The position numbers were made by a program, and so were the translations under genes. Below the pieces are notes generated by a model, which worked only from the letters and a program-made list of their open reading frames with translations, was not told where the DNA came from and did not search any database. Below are positions 46,083 to 54,502 of a stretch of 64,000 nucleotides of DNA, in pieces (within the stretch, counting starts at the first letter, position 1; each line of letters begins with the position of its first letter). This DNA comes from RUG14223 sp051881075. Lineage in GTDB: Bacteria; Bacillota; Clostridia; Oscillospirales; Acutalibacteraceae. The DNA lies in contig JBJEPE010000092.1 in the NCBI GenBank assembly GCA_051881075.1, positions 62,001-126,000 on the forward strand. Direction: 5' to 3'.

Positions 46083-47585
46083 ATGGAAACCTCTGTACTG
46101 TGCAGATTAGACGCAACATCGGAAAGACTTCCGAATAAAGTTGCTTTTAAAGATATCAATAGAAGCGTTACATTCTCTCAGCTTAACGCTTACACTAAGG
46201 CTATTGGAACATATCTTTCCTCAATAGTCACTCCCGGCAATCCCGTTATAGTTATGTCGGGTCGTCATGCTCTTACGCCTGCCTGTTTCTTAGGTGTTGT
46301 AAGAGCCGGTTGTTTCTATGCCCCTATGGATGCAGATATGCCTGTAACCAGACTTAATCAGATAATAGGTGTAATCAAAGCACAAATAATGCTTGTAGAC
46401 ACAGAACACCTGGCTAAGGCAAAGCAGCTTGATTTTGACGGTCAGATAATCATAATGGAGGATATACTGGACACTCCGGTAGATGAAAAGATAATTGCAG
46501 AAAGAGCCGCTACTCTGACAGGTACATCTCCGCTATACGTTATATTCACATCAGGTTCGACAGGCGTACCAAAGGGCGTTATAACATCAAACCATTCACT
46601 TATGTGTTATATAGACGCTGTAATGAAGGTGCTTGATATAAATGAAAACGATATTATGGGAAATCAATCTCCGCTTGACTATATAGCCGCAGTAAGAGAT
46701 ATATACTTCCCTGTAAGCCGTGGCGCATCAACCTACATCATACCTAAGACTGAGTTTGCTATACCTACTCAGCTTTTCGCCACACTTAACAATGAAAAGA
46801 TAACAGCATTATGCTGGAGCGTGGCAGGCGTTGAATTACCTGCAAAATTGGGAGCTTTTAATTCACTTAAACCTGAGTATTTAAAGAAGCTGTGCTTCTC
46901 AGGTTCGGTTATTTCATCAAAGTACCTTAAAATATGGCAGGAAAATATGCCTGATGTTCTGTTTGTAAATCAGTACGGCCCTACAGAGGCTACTGCATCA
47001 TGCACATATCATGTAGTAACCGAAAAGGTAACGGAAGATACCGTATTACCTATAGGCATACCGTATGATAACTATAAAATCATACTCTTAAATGATGACG
47101 ACACCGCAACTCCTTACGGTGAAAAGGGTCAGATATGCGTAAGCGGACCTATCCTTGCATTGGGATATTATGGCAACAAAGAATACACTGAAAAATCATT
47201 TATTCAAAATCCGCTTAATCCGAATTACCGTGAACTTATATACAAGACGGGCGATTTGGGCAGCTTTAACGAGAAGGGTCAGCTCATGTTCCACGGCAGA
47301 ATGGACCGTCAGGTAAAGCATATGGGACATCGCATAGAGCTTGGCGAAATTGAAGAAACAGCAAAGAAGATAGGCGGCGTTGAGGACTGCTGCTCACTTT
47401 ATAATAAAGAGAAAGAAATACTTTATCTGTTCTATACAGGTAGTGCTGCTTCTAAGGATATAGTTATATACTTCAGACAAAATATGCCTGCATTTATGGT
47501 GCCAAGAAAGCTTATAAACTTAGAAAAGCTGCCTACGTTACCTAATGGAAAAATTGATATGCAGACACTTAAATCATATTTTTAA
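46083..47585 (+). CDS. DltA-like amino acid adenylating enzyme
   Basis: 500 residues of the ANL superfamily; motif A3 YVIFTSGSTGVPKG, A5 NQYGPTEA, A7 YKTGDLGSFN, A8 GRMDRQVKHMGHRIELGEIE, and A10 LPNGKID. It should form an aminoacyl-AMP and load it on the neighbouring carrier protein. Asp199 (SPLDYIAAVRD) fits the conserved alpha-amine-binding Asp of amino acid-activating members. At the place where DltA has its Cys in the FCGEVL motif, this protein has Ser273 (CFSGSVIS), so D-Ala may not be the substrate; that alignment is from memory. ATG at 46083 is preferred over the in-frame GTG at 46074, with AGGA ten bases before. Confidence 0.85.
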   Translation: METSVLCRLDATSERLPNKVAFKDINRSVTFSQLNAYTKAIGTYLSSIVTPGNPVIVMSGRHALTPACFLGVVRAGCFYAPMDADMPVTRLNQIIGVIKAQIMLVDTEHLAKAKQLDFDGQIIIMEDILDTPVDEKIIAERAATLTGTSPLYVIFTSGSTGVPKGVITSNHSLMCYIDAVMKVLDINENDIMGNQSPLDYIAAVRDIYFPVSRGASTYIIPKTEFAIPTQLFATLNNEKITALCWSVAGVELPAKLGAFNSLKPEYLKKLCFSGSVISSKYLKIWQENMPDVLFVNQYGPTEATASCTYHVVTEKVTEDTVLPIGIPYDNYKIILLNDDDTATPYGEKGQICVSGPILALGYYGNKEYTEKSFIQNPLNPNYRELIYKTGDLGSFNEKGQLMFHGRMDRQVKHMGHRIELGEIEETAKKIGGVEDCCSLYNKEKEILYLFYTGSAASKDIVIYFRQNMPAFMVPRKLINLEKLPTLPNGKIDMQTLKSYF

Positions 47586-47609
47586 ATTTTTGAAAAGAGG
47601 GAAAATAAC

Positions 47610-47837
47610 ATGGATGAGTTAATGGAAATTTTAAATGAGCTTAGACCTGACGTTGATTTTGAAAACGAAAAGGGTCTGATCACAGACGGCATACTTGATT
47701 CCTTTGACATTGTTGCTCTTGTAGGTGAGCTTAACGAAGCTTTTGACATTGAGATAAAGCCTAATTACCTTTTACCTAAGAACTTCAATTCAGCAGAGGC
47801 TATGATGGAGCTTATAGAGCAATTACAGGATAACTGA
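47610..47837 (+). CDS. DltC-like acyl carrier protein
   Basis: 75 residues, acidic, with the phosphopantetheine attachment Ser31 in LDSFDIVALV. It resembles DltC/PCP carriers in length. It follows the adenylating gene by 24 bases and precedes the decarboxylase by 11, so it is clearly part of the operon and is expected to carry the activated amino acid as a thioester. Ribosome binding site AAAGAGGGAAA. Confidence 0.88.
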   Translation: MDELMEILNELRPDVDFENEKGLITDGILDSFDIVALVGELNEAFDIEIKPNYLLPKNFNSAEAMMELIEQLQDN

Positions 47838-47848
47838 GGAGTGCGTTT

Positions 47849-49021
47849 ATGAATGACGAAATGCTTAGGGCATTTTCGTTAAAACCGGGTACACCGTCTT
47901 ATCTCTTCGATTTAGATATATTTAACGAGCGTGCAAGGCTTGTTAAAGAGCAATTCGGCAAAAATGTGGGGATTTGTTTTTCAATTAAAGCTAATCCCTT
48001 TTTGCTTGGCCGTTTACCGGATTTTTTCGATAAGATAGAGGTATGTAGTCCGGGTGAGTTGACTATATGTGAAAAAACAGGCGAAGATATGGCAAAAGTA
48101 ATCTTCTCCGGTGTTAATAAAACAGCCGCAGATGTAGAGCGTGCAATGGATGATAACGTAGGCACATTTACGGCTGAAAGCTATTTACATATAAAGCTTA
48201 TTAACGATTCTGCTATTAAAAGAGGAATTACAGTACCTGTGCTTATAAGGCTTACAGGCGGAAGTCAATTCGGTATGGACGAATCTGATGTCCTTAACGT
48301 AATTGAAAACCGTGATAACTATAAAGGCATTGAAATAGTAGGCATACATTACTTTACAGGTACACAGAAAAGAAAACCTAACTCAATAATTAAAGAGCTT
48401 AACTATCTTACTGACTTTGTTACTAAAGTAAAAAACGAGCTTGACTTCAAGATAAAACGTATAGAGTACGGCACAGGCCTTGCCGTAGATTATTTCAGCA
48501 ATAATGCGGACGAGCTTGAAAGTGAACGCTTATCAGCCATTGCTCCCGAGATACGCAGACTATCGGAAGTAGCGGAGCTTACCGTTGAGATGGGTAGATT
48601 TTTCGCCGCTCCGTGCGGATATTACTTTACACGTGTAATGGACGTAAAAACTAACTGCGGCATTAACTATGCCATAGTTGACGGCGGAATGAATCAACTT
48701 AAATACGACGGTCAGCTACAGGGTATGCAGATACCCACGATAATTCATTTGAAAGAAAATTCATCTGTAGATGATGTAAAGGCATGGACTTTGTGCGGAA
48801 GCCTTTGTACAACCGCCGACGTAATTGCACGTGACGTAGAGCTTAACAGCCTTCAAATCGGCGATATTCTTGTATTCTGCCGCACGGGCGCATATTCGGC
48901 TATGGAGGGAATGGCTGTATTCTTAAGCCGAGAGATGCCCTCAATATCGGTTTATTCCAAAGATAAAGGTTTGATCGCACTCAGAAATATAATATATACT
49001 GACAGCTTTAACACACCCTAA
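47849..49021 (+). CDS. Group III PLP-dependent decarboxylase (DapDC/ODC fold, LysA-like), carrier-associated
   Basis: 390 residues with an alanine racemase/ornithine decarboxylase fold. PLP Lys47 sits in CFSIKANP, and Glu247 in EMGRFFAAPCG replaces the usual EPGR. HYFTGTQ (from His167) takes the place of the HxGSQ loop of DAP decarboxylase, and Cys320 is in GSLCTTADV, the catalytic Cys-Asp motif of the family. GAYSAMEGM follows. The variations and the operon place it apart from lysine synthesis. BtrK of butirosin synthesis is a relative that decarboxylates an ACP-bound glutamyl group, so a carrier-bound substrate is a plausible inference. Ribosome binding site GAGGAGTGC. Confidence 0.85.
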   Translation: MNDEMLRAFSLKPGTPSYLFDLDIFNERARLVKEQFGKNVGICFSIKANPFLLGRLPDFFDKIEVCSPGELTICEKTGEDMAKVIFSGVNKTAADVERAMDDNVGTFTAESYLHIKLINDSAIKRGITVPVLIRLTGGSQFGMDESDVLNVIENRDNYKGIEIVGIHYFTGTQKRKPNSIIKELNYLTDFVTKVKNELDFKIKRIEYGTGLAVDYFSNNADELESERLSAIAPEIRRLSEVAELTVEMGRFFAAPCGYYFTRVMDVKTNCGINYAIVDGGMNQLKYDGQLQGMQIPTIIHLKENSSVDDVKAWTLCGSLCTTADVIARDVELNSLQIGDILVFCRTGAYSAMEGMAVFLSREMPSISVYSKDKGLIALRNIIYTDSFNTP

Positions 49022-49037
49022 TTAAGGAGGCAATATT

Positions 49038-50660
49038 TTGACTTATACTTCTTTGAGCTTCTTGCTGTTTGTAGCTGTCACAATGTTACTGTACTTTTTA
49101 CTTCCGTTTAAAAAGTACAGATGGACAGTTCTGCTTGCGGCAAGCTACTTTTTCTATTTATATGTAGGCTATAAGTATGCAGCCTTTATACTATTCACCA
49201 CAATAACTACATACTTTACTGCTCTGTGGCTTGATCGTATAACAAAGCACGCTAAAGAAATAACTCAGCATCACAAGTCTGCATGGACACGTGAACAAAA
49301 GAAAAAATACAAAGAAAAGATAAAAGTGCAGAAACGTCTTGTAATGACGCTTGCACTTGTACTCAACTTTGGTATTTTAGCATTTTTAAAGTATTACAAC
49401 TTTTTTGCAGGTAGTTTAAACGATTTATTCGGCAGTTTCGGTGCAAGCTTCTCTGCGCCTACGCTTAAGCTGTTTCTACCTATAGGCATTTCATTCTATA
49501 CATTCCAGTCAATGGGATATGTTATTGACGTTTACAGAGAGAATAACGCCGCTGAAAGAAACATCTTTAAGCTTGCTTTGTTTGTTTCATTCTTTCCACA
49601 GATCATACAGGGACCTATCAGTATATACGATCAGCTTGCAAATCAGCTGTATGAGCCGCATGATTTCAGCTTTACACGGTTTAAGTACGGAGCCGAACTT
49701 ATATTATGGGGATTTTTCAAAAAGCTGGTTATAGCTGACAGAGCCGTTATAGCTATAAACTCAGTTACTGAAAGTTACAGCGATTTCGGCGGTACTGCGC
49801 TTACATTTACAATACTGCTGTATGCGCTTCAGCTTTATGCCGACTTTTCCGGCGGTATTGATATATCACGCGGTGTAGCGCAGATATTGGGTATAGATTT
49901 AATAGATAACTTTAAGCGTCCGTATTTCTCCAGATCAATAAACGAATACTGGCGCAGATGGCATATATCGCTTGGCGCATGGCTTAAAAATTACCTGTTC
50001 TACCCTATCGCCATGTCTAACGCTTTTATCAATTTAAGCAAAAAAATGAAGAAAACACGCTTCGGCAGTACAGCCGCAGGCAGTCATATTTCTAAAGTAT
50101 TGCCTACAAGCGTTGCCTCACTGATCGTATTTTTAGTAGTAGGTATATGGCACGGTGCAAACTGGAAATACGTTGCCTTCGGTGCATGGAACGGCGTAAT
50201 AATAATGCTATCCATTTTACTTAAGCCCGTTTTTGATTATATTATCGAAAAGCTTCACATCAACGTTAAATCATGGTGGTTTGCGCTGTTCCAGATGTTG
50301 CGTACATTCCTGATAGTTCTTGTCGGTTATGTATTTGATGTAGCGCCGTCATACGCCTTATCAATTAAAACATTAAAATTCTTCTTTACAAGTCAAAATC
50401 TCTCGCTGGGTTTACAGCAGATATCCGGCTTAGGTATTACTGTAAAGGATATTATTGTTATTCTGCTGGGTATGTGCGTGATCTTTATTGCAAGCGTTAT
50501 ACAGGAAAGACACAGCGACACTACTATACGTGAAATGCTTGATAAAAAGCCATTTATATTAAGATTTGCACTTATATTTGTTGGCATTATGTCTGTACTT
50601 ATATTCGGAATTTACGGCTCAGGCTATAACGCCGCAGACTTTGTATATATGCAATTTTGA
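49038..50660 (+). CDS. MBOAT-family membrane O-acyltransferase (DltB/AlgI-like)
   Basis: 540 residues with about eleven hydrophobic segments. MBOAT residues are visible: EYWRRWHISLGAWLKNYLFY (His309) and VGIWHGANWKYVAFGAWNG (invariant His372). In the Dlt pathway DltB moves D-Ala from DltC to a membrane or surface acceptor; AlgI acetylates alginate. Here the partner ACP and decarboxylase suggest transfer of an amino-acyl group. Start is TTG at 49038, with AAGGAGG seven bases before. An arginine/lysine-rich insert with ITKHAKEITQHHKSAWTREQ occurs after the second helix. Confidence 0.9.
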   Translation: MTYTSLSFLLFVAVTMLLYFLLPFKKYRWTVLLAASYFFYLYVGYKYAAFILFTTITTYFTALWLDRITKHAKEITQHHKSAWTREQKKKYKEKIKVQKRLVMTLALVLNFGILAFLKYYNFFAGSLNDLFGSFGASFSAPTLKLFLPIGISFYTFQSMGYVIDVYRENNAAERNIFKLALFVSFFPQIIQGPISIYDQLANQLYEPHDFSFTRFKYGAELILWGFFKKLVIADRAVIAINSVTESYSDFGGTALTFTILLYALQLYADFSGGIDISRGVAQILGIDLIDNFKRPYFSRSINEYWRRWHISLGAWLKNYLFYPIAMSNAFINLSKKMKKTRFGSTAAGSHISKVLPTSVASLIVFLVVGIWHGANWKYVAFGAWNGVIIMLSILLKPVFDYIIEKLHINVKSWWFALFQMLRTFLIVLVGYVFDVAPSYALSIKTLKFFFTSQNLSLGLQQISGLGITVKDIIVILLGMCVIFIASVIQERHSDTTIREMLDKKPFILRFALIFVGIMSVLIFGIYGSGYNAADFVYMQF

Positions 50661-50670
50661 GGTGTAGGTT

Positions 50671-51822
50671 ATGAGTAAAAAGAAGATTTATTTTAAAAGG
50701 ACTTTACGTATAGTATCGCTTTTACTTGTTGTTGCACTTGCGTCAGCATTTCTGCAGGAGTATATTTTATGCAGATACGACAGCAATAAGGTAAGAGTAG
50801 ACGGATTTTATATGGAGGACAAAGACTCATTAGATGTAGTATTTATTGGTGCAAGCGAGCTATATGCCGGTTTTTCATCTGTTTACGCGTACGAAAAATT
50901 TGGATTTACCAGCTATCCTCTTGCCACTCAATCTATGTCAAGCAGAGTTTATAAAACGGCTTTAAAGGAGGTTTTGAGAACCCAGAACCCAAAGCTCATT
51001 GTAATTGAAATCAATGCTTTTCTTTACGAAAGGTTTAATGAAGAAAGTGAAGAAGCAAATACTCGTAAATACATAGATAATGTACCGCTAAACGCAAATA
51101 AAATTAAGTTTATAAATGAAAACTTTGACTTTGCAGATAGATTTGAATATTATTTTCCATTTTTAAAGTATCATTCAACATGGGATGAATACCCATATAA
51201 TTTTCCAAATGTTGCGTATAACTTAAAGCTACACAACAGGGGATATTCACTACTAAAGGGCATGAAGACAAGTGCGAAAATATTTCATTCCAAGAAAAAG
51301 GACATTATAAATACCGATTTATCGAGCGACAATACTCGGCTACCACTTGTACCTAAGCTTGAAGGACTATTACGTGATCTTCTTCAGTTCTGCAAAGATG
51401 AGGGGCTTGATAATGTTGTATTTATGCGTATGCCTCATATTGTCTTGAATGATAAATATGATCGCTTTGCCCGCACTAACACGGCAGGTACGATAATTGA
51501 AGAGTACGGTTACGAGTTTTTAAACTTTGAAAGATACCCGGAATTGCTTAATCTTGATATTAAGCACGACTTTTATAACAGTGATCACTTAAATATCTAT
51601 GGTTGCGAAAAAATGACAGAGTTCCTAGGAACACTGTTTATGCGAGATTTCGGCATCAAAAAGTCTGTACTTACTCCACAGCAAAAGGAAAAGTGGGATA
51701 GTTGCATACCGTATTATCATAAGTATTATGATTATTGTGATGCCTCCATACAAGCAAAAAAAAGAGTTCAACATATCTATGAGTGTCAGAAAACAATGAT
51801 TGCTCTTGAAAAAATTAAATAA
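50671..51822 (+). CDS. DltD/AlgX-like SGNH-hydrolase-fold protein
   Basis: 383 residues with one N-terminal membrane anchor (IVSLLLVVALASAFLQEYIL) and an exposed SGNH-like domain: IGASELYAGFSS (Ser62), IVIEINAFLYERF and the late NSDHLNIYG with Asp305 and His306. DltD and AlgX/AlgJ are the partners of MBOAT acyltransferases in surface ester formation, and the operon position (last gene, ten bases after the MBOAT gene) agrees. Terminated at 51833-51864. Confidence 0.85.
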   Translation: MSKKKIYFKRTLRIVSLLLVVALASAFLQEYILCRYDSNKVRVDGFYMEDKDSLDVVFIGASELYAGFSSVYAYEKFGFTSYPLATQSMSSRVYKTALKEVLRTQNPKLIVIEINAFLYERFNEESEEANTRKYIDNVPLNANKIKFINENFDFADRFEYYFPFLKYHSTWDEYPYNFPNVAYNLKLHNRGYSLLKGMKTSAKIFHSKKKDIINTDLSSDNTRLPLVPKLEGLLRDLLQFCKDEGLDNVVFMRMPHIVLNDKYDRFARTNTAGTIIEEYGYEFLNFERYPELLNLDIKHDFYNSDHLNIYGCEKMTEFLGTLFMRDFGIKKSVLTPQQKEKWDSCIPYYHKYYDYCDASIQAKKRVQHIYECQKTMIALEKIK

Positions 51823-51832
51823 ATTCAAAATT

Positions 51833-51864
51833 AACGTCTTAGGTTATTTAGCCTGGGACGTTTT
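51833..51864. terminator. Terminator of the dlt-like operon
   Basis: ACGTCTTAGG pairs with CCTGGGACGT (two G-T or mismatched positions) around TTATTTAG, followed by TTTTATTTTG. The same hairpin read on the minus strand would end the small ORF at 51863-51916. Confidence 0.75.
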
Positions 51865-51916
51865 ATTTTGCAAAAAACATCGGTAAAAACGATAGGTGAA
51901 AATAATTTTTCCGCAT
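51863..51916 (-). CDS. Possible 17-residue peptide (MRKNYFHLSFLPMFFAK)
   Basis: The minus strand has AAAGGAGG five bases ahead of an ATG at 51916, a 17-codon frame with stop at 51863, and a hairpin directly after it. A TATAAT-like box on the minus strand near 51970 would start a transcript of about 130 bases. A strong ribosome binding site on such a small frame is unusual. It could be a leader peptide, a small toxin-like hydrophobic peptide or chance. The rest of 51917-52246 holds no recognisable gene. Confidence 0.4.
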   Translation of the reverse strand: MRKNYFHLSFLPMFFAK

Positions 51917-52246
51917 TTCAACCTCCTTTATGCAAATAGAGGTGCAAGGCAAAGCCGGTAGTTTTTATTATACTATATACTGATAAATATTCGGATGCGG
52001 CTCTAAAAATGCTATATATGTATATTATCAGGCAAATATGCATATTGCTTTTATGTGCAAGATTTACAAAAAAACTATAGCATTATTGTATAAATGAGTA
52101 GAAATATTGCTTTGAGAAATATTTTAATTGATTTATTTGTTTATATGAGATATAATTAATTTGTTAAGTGATTTTGATTTGTTGAAATCTATTAAATAAT
52201 GACAATTACTTAATTTTTACATAAAAGACTGAAAGGAGCAATTACA

Positions 52247-54319
52247 TTGAAACAGTATGAAGCAAAAAAGATTTTGAATATTTCCTTATCGGGACACAGC
52301 GGAGCAGGAAAGACATCGCTGGCAGAGGCTATGATATACATGGCAGGTCAGTCAGATCGTCTCGGCAAGGTTGGCGACGGAAATACTGTCTGTGATTTTG
52401 ACCCCGAGGAAATTAAAAGAAAAGTATCGGTTGTTCCGGCGGTAGCACCGTTGGAGTGGAGTAACCATAAAATAAATTTGATAGACACCCCAGGTCTTTT
52501 TGACTTTGAGGGCGGTATATGCGAGGGTATGCGTGCCGCTGATACAGCTATGATAGTTGTATCTGGCAAAAGCGGAATAAGCGTAGGAACAGAGAAAGCC
52601 TACAAGGCCGCACAAAAGGCAGGACTTACTAAAGTGTTCTTTGTAAACGGTCTTTGCGATGAGGGTGCAGACTTCTATAAGGTATTTGATAGCCTGCATG
52701 ATGAATTTGGCAAGGCTGTATGTCCTATAGTTGTACCACACATGGTTGACGGCAAAGCATCATGTTATGTAAACCTGCTTGACGGTAAAGCATATACCTA
52801 TAATAACGGCAAAGCAACAGAGATGCTCATGCCTGACTTAGCAGGTAAGCTCAGCGAATTACAAAATAATATTTATGAGGCTGTTGCTGAGGCCGATGAC
52901 GAAAAAATGGAAAAGTTCTTTGCAGGCGAAGCTTTTACCCGTGACGAGATAGTTGAGGGCATTAAAAAAGGTGTAAGAGATGGCTCTGTTTGCCCGGTAT
53001 TCTGCGGTGACGCACTTACTCTTGAGGGTATAGATCAACTTCTCACCTGCCTTGTTTGGCTTACTCCTGACGCTACTGATAAGGCACCTGAAACAGCAGA
53101 AACAGAAAACGGCGATTTAATTGAGGTAATGACCCATATTGATGCGCCTGCTTCTGCTATCGTATTCAAAACTATCGCTGACCCGTTCGTTGGTAAGCTC
53201 TCATACTTTAAGGTTATATCCGGTAAGATTGGTGCCGACTCTGCACTTGTTAATATGCGTACAGGCGCAACAGAGCGTATCGGTAAGGTAATGTATATAA
53301 GGGGCAAAAAGCAAGAGGACGCTCCGTACATCGGCGCAGGTGATATCGGTGCCGTTGCTAAGCTACAGGGTACTAACACAGGCGACACTCTTTGCTCTCC
53401 TACAAGAAAAATAAAGCTACAGGGTATAGATTATCCGTTGCCTTCATATTCAATGGCGATTTATCCTAAGAATAAGGGTGATGAGGATAAGGTAGCACAG
53501 GGTCTTGCAAAGCTTGCTGACGAAGATCCTACTATTAGATTTGCAAATAATACTGAAACACGCCAGATGATAGTTTCCGGTATGGGCGAACAGCACTTAG
53601 ACGTTATCGTATCTAAGCTTAAGGTTAAATTCGGTATTGATGTTACACTTGAAACTCCTAAGGTAGCATATAGAGAAACTATCCGTAAGAAAGTACAGGT
53701 ACAAGGCAGACATAAGAAGCAATCCGGCGGTCACGGTCAGTTCGGTGATGTTTGGATAGAGTTTGAGCCTTGTGACAGCGACGGCCTTGAATTTGGTGAG
53801 CGTGTAGTAGGCGGCTCTGTTCCTAAGGGCTTCTTCCCTGCTGTTGAAAAGGGCTTGCGTGAATGTATCCTTAAGGGACCTCTCGCAGGATATCCTGTTG
53901 TTGGTCTAAGAGCAACCCTTTACGACGGTTCTTATCACCCTGTAGATTCATCTGAAATGTCATTTAAAATGGCGGCTACAATAGCATATAAGAACGGTAT
54001 GCCTACAGCAAATCCTGTTCTGCTTGAGCCTATAGGGACCTTAAAGGTTACTATGCCTGACGGAAACCTTGGTGACGTTATGGGTGAGGTAACTAAGCGT
54101 CGTGGCAGAGTTCTTGGTATGCATCCGGCAGATGAAGCAGGTATGCAGCGTATAGAGGCAGAAGTACCGATGGCAGAAATGCACGACTTCTCTATTTATC
54201 TGCGCCAGGTAACTCAGGGCAGAGGATATTTCACCTTTGACTTTGAACGTTACGAGGATGCTCCTGCAATGGTATCTCAAAAGGTAATTGAGGCCGCAAA
54301 AGCAGAGGGCAACGCATAA
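52247..54319 (+). CDS. Elongation factor G-like GTPase (EF-G paralogue)
   Basis: 690 residues with G1 GHSGAGKTS, G3 DTPG and domain II-V blocks (MIVSGMGEQHLDVIVSKLKV, GGSVPKGFFPAVEKG, RRGRVLGMHPADEAGMQRIEAE), like EF-G. It differs from canonical EF-G: the switch I sequence RGITI is replaced by KRKVSVVPAV, and G4 is NGLC instead of NKMD (FFVNGLCDEGADF), so guanine specificity may be lost. It belongs to the group of EF-G-like proteins whose role in translation is unclear. Start is TTG with GAAAGGAG eight bases before; no ATG exists nearby. Confidence 0.87.
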   Translation: MKQYEAKKILNISLSGHSGAGKTSLAEAMIYMAGQSDRLGKVGDGNTVCDFDPEEIKRKVSVVPAVAPLEWSNHKINLIDTPGLFDFEGGICEGMRAADTAMIVVSGKSGISVGTEKAYKAAQKAGLTKVFFVNGLCDEGADFYKVFDSLHDEFGKAVCPIVVPHMVDGKASCYVNLLDGKAYTYNNGKATEMLMPDLAGKLSELQNNIYEAVAEADDEKMEKFFAGEAFTRDEIVEGIKKGVRDGSVCPVFCGDALTLEGIDQLLTCLVWLTPDATDKAPETAETENGDLIEVMTHIDAPASAIVFKTIADPFVGKLSYFKVISGKIGADSALVNMRTGATERIGKVMYIRGKKQEDAPYIGAGDIGAVAKLQGTNTGDTLCSPTRKIKLQGIDYPLPSYSMAIYPKNKGDEDKVAQGLAKLADEDPTIRFANNTETRQMIVSGMGEQHLDVIVSKLKVKFGIDVTLETPKVAYRETIRKKVQVQGRHKKQSGGHGQFGDVWIEFEPCDSDGLEFGERVVGGSVPKGFFPAVEKGLRECILKGPLAGYPVVGLRATLYDGSYHPVDSSEMSFKMAATIAYKNGMPTANPVLLEPIGTLKVTMPDGNLGDVMGEVTKRRGRVLGMHPADEAGMQRIEAEVPMAEMHDFSIYLRQVTQGRGYFTFDFERYEDAPAMVSQKVIEAAKAEGNA

Positions 54320-54351
54320 TATAAACTTAAACATCTAACTTATATAAAAGA

Positions 54352-54388
54352 AATCCTCATACGGTGCAAACCGTATGAGGATTTTTTC
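54352..54388 (+). terminator. Terminator of the EF-G-like gene
   Basis: A 12-bp perfect stem, ATCCTCATACGG with CCGTATGAGGAT, loop TGCAAA, then TTTTTT. Confidence 0.9.
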
Positions 54389-54460
54389 TATTCTAATTCA
54401 TTAAGTATGGTTAATTATAAAACCATTAAACTAACTGTATTCTTAGTAGTTTATATAGAA

Positions 54461-54496
54461 AAAGAAGCTTACCATACGGGAGCCGTATGGTAAGCT
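54461..54496 (-). terminator. Terminator of the SLH protein gene
   Basis: On the minus strand AGCTTACCATACGG pairs with CCGTATGGTAAGCT around CTC and is followed by TCTTTTTC, directly after the stop at 54503. Confidence 0.88.
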
Positions 54497-54502
54497 GTGA
54501 GA

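Noticed and set aside
46083..51822. A standard dlt operon for D-alanylation of teichoic acid
   Set aside because: A decarboxylase gene lies inside the operon, no dltX-like small gene was seen, and the DltA selectivity Cys appears replaced by Ser, so a plain dltABCD label would hide the unusual part.
51930..51965. Riboswitch on the plus strand in front of the EF-G-like gene (AGAGGTGCAAGGCAAAGCCGGTAG-like)
   Set aside because: Bits resemble lysine or c-di-GMP aptamers, but the rest of the conserved core is missing and the gene is about 280 bases away; the minus-strand small ORF explains the AAAGGAGG better.
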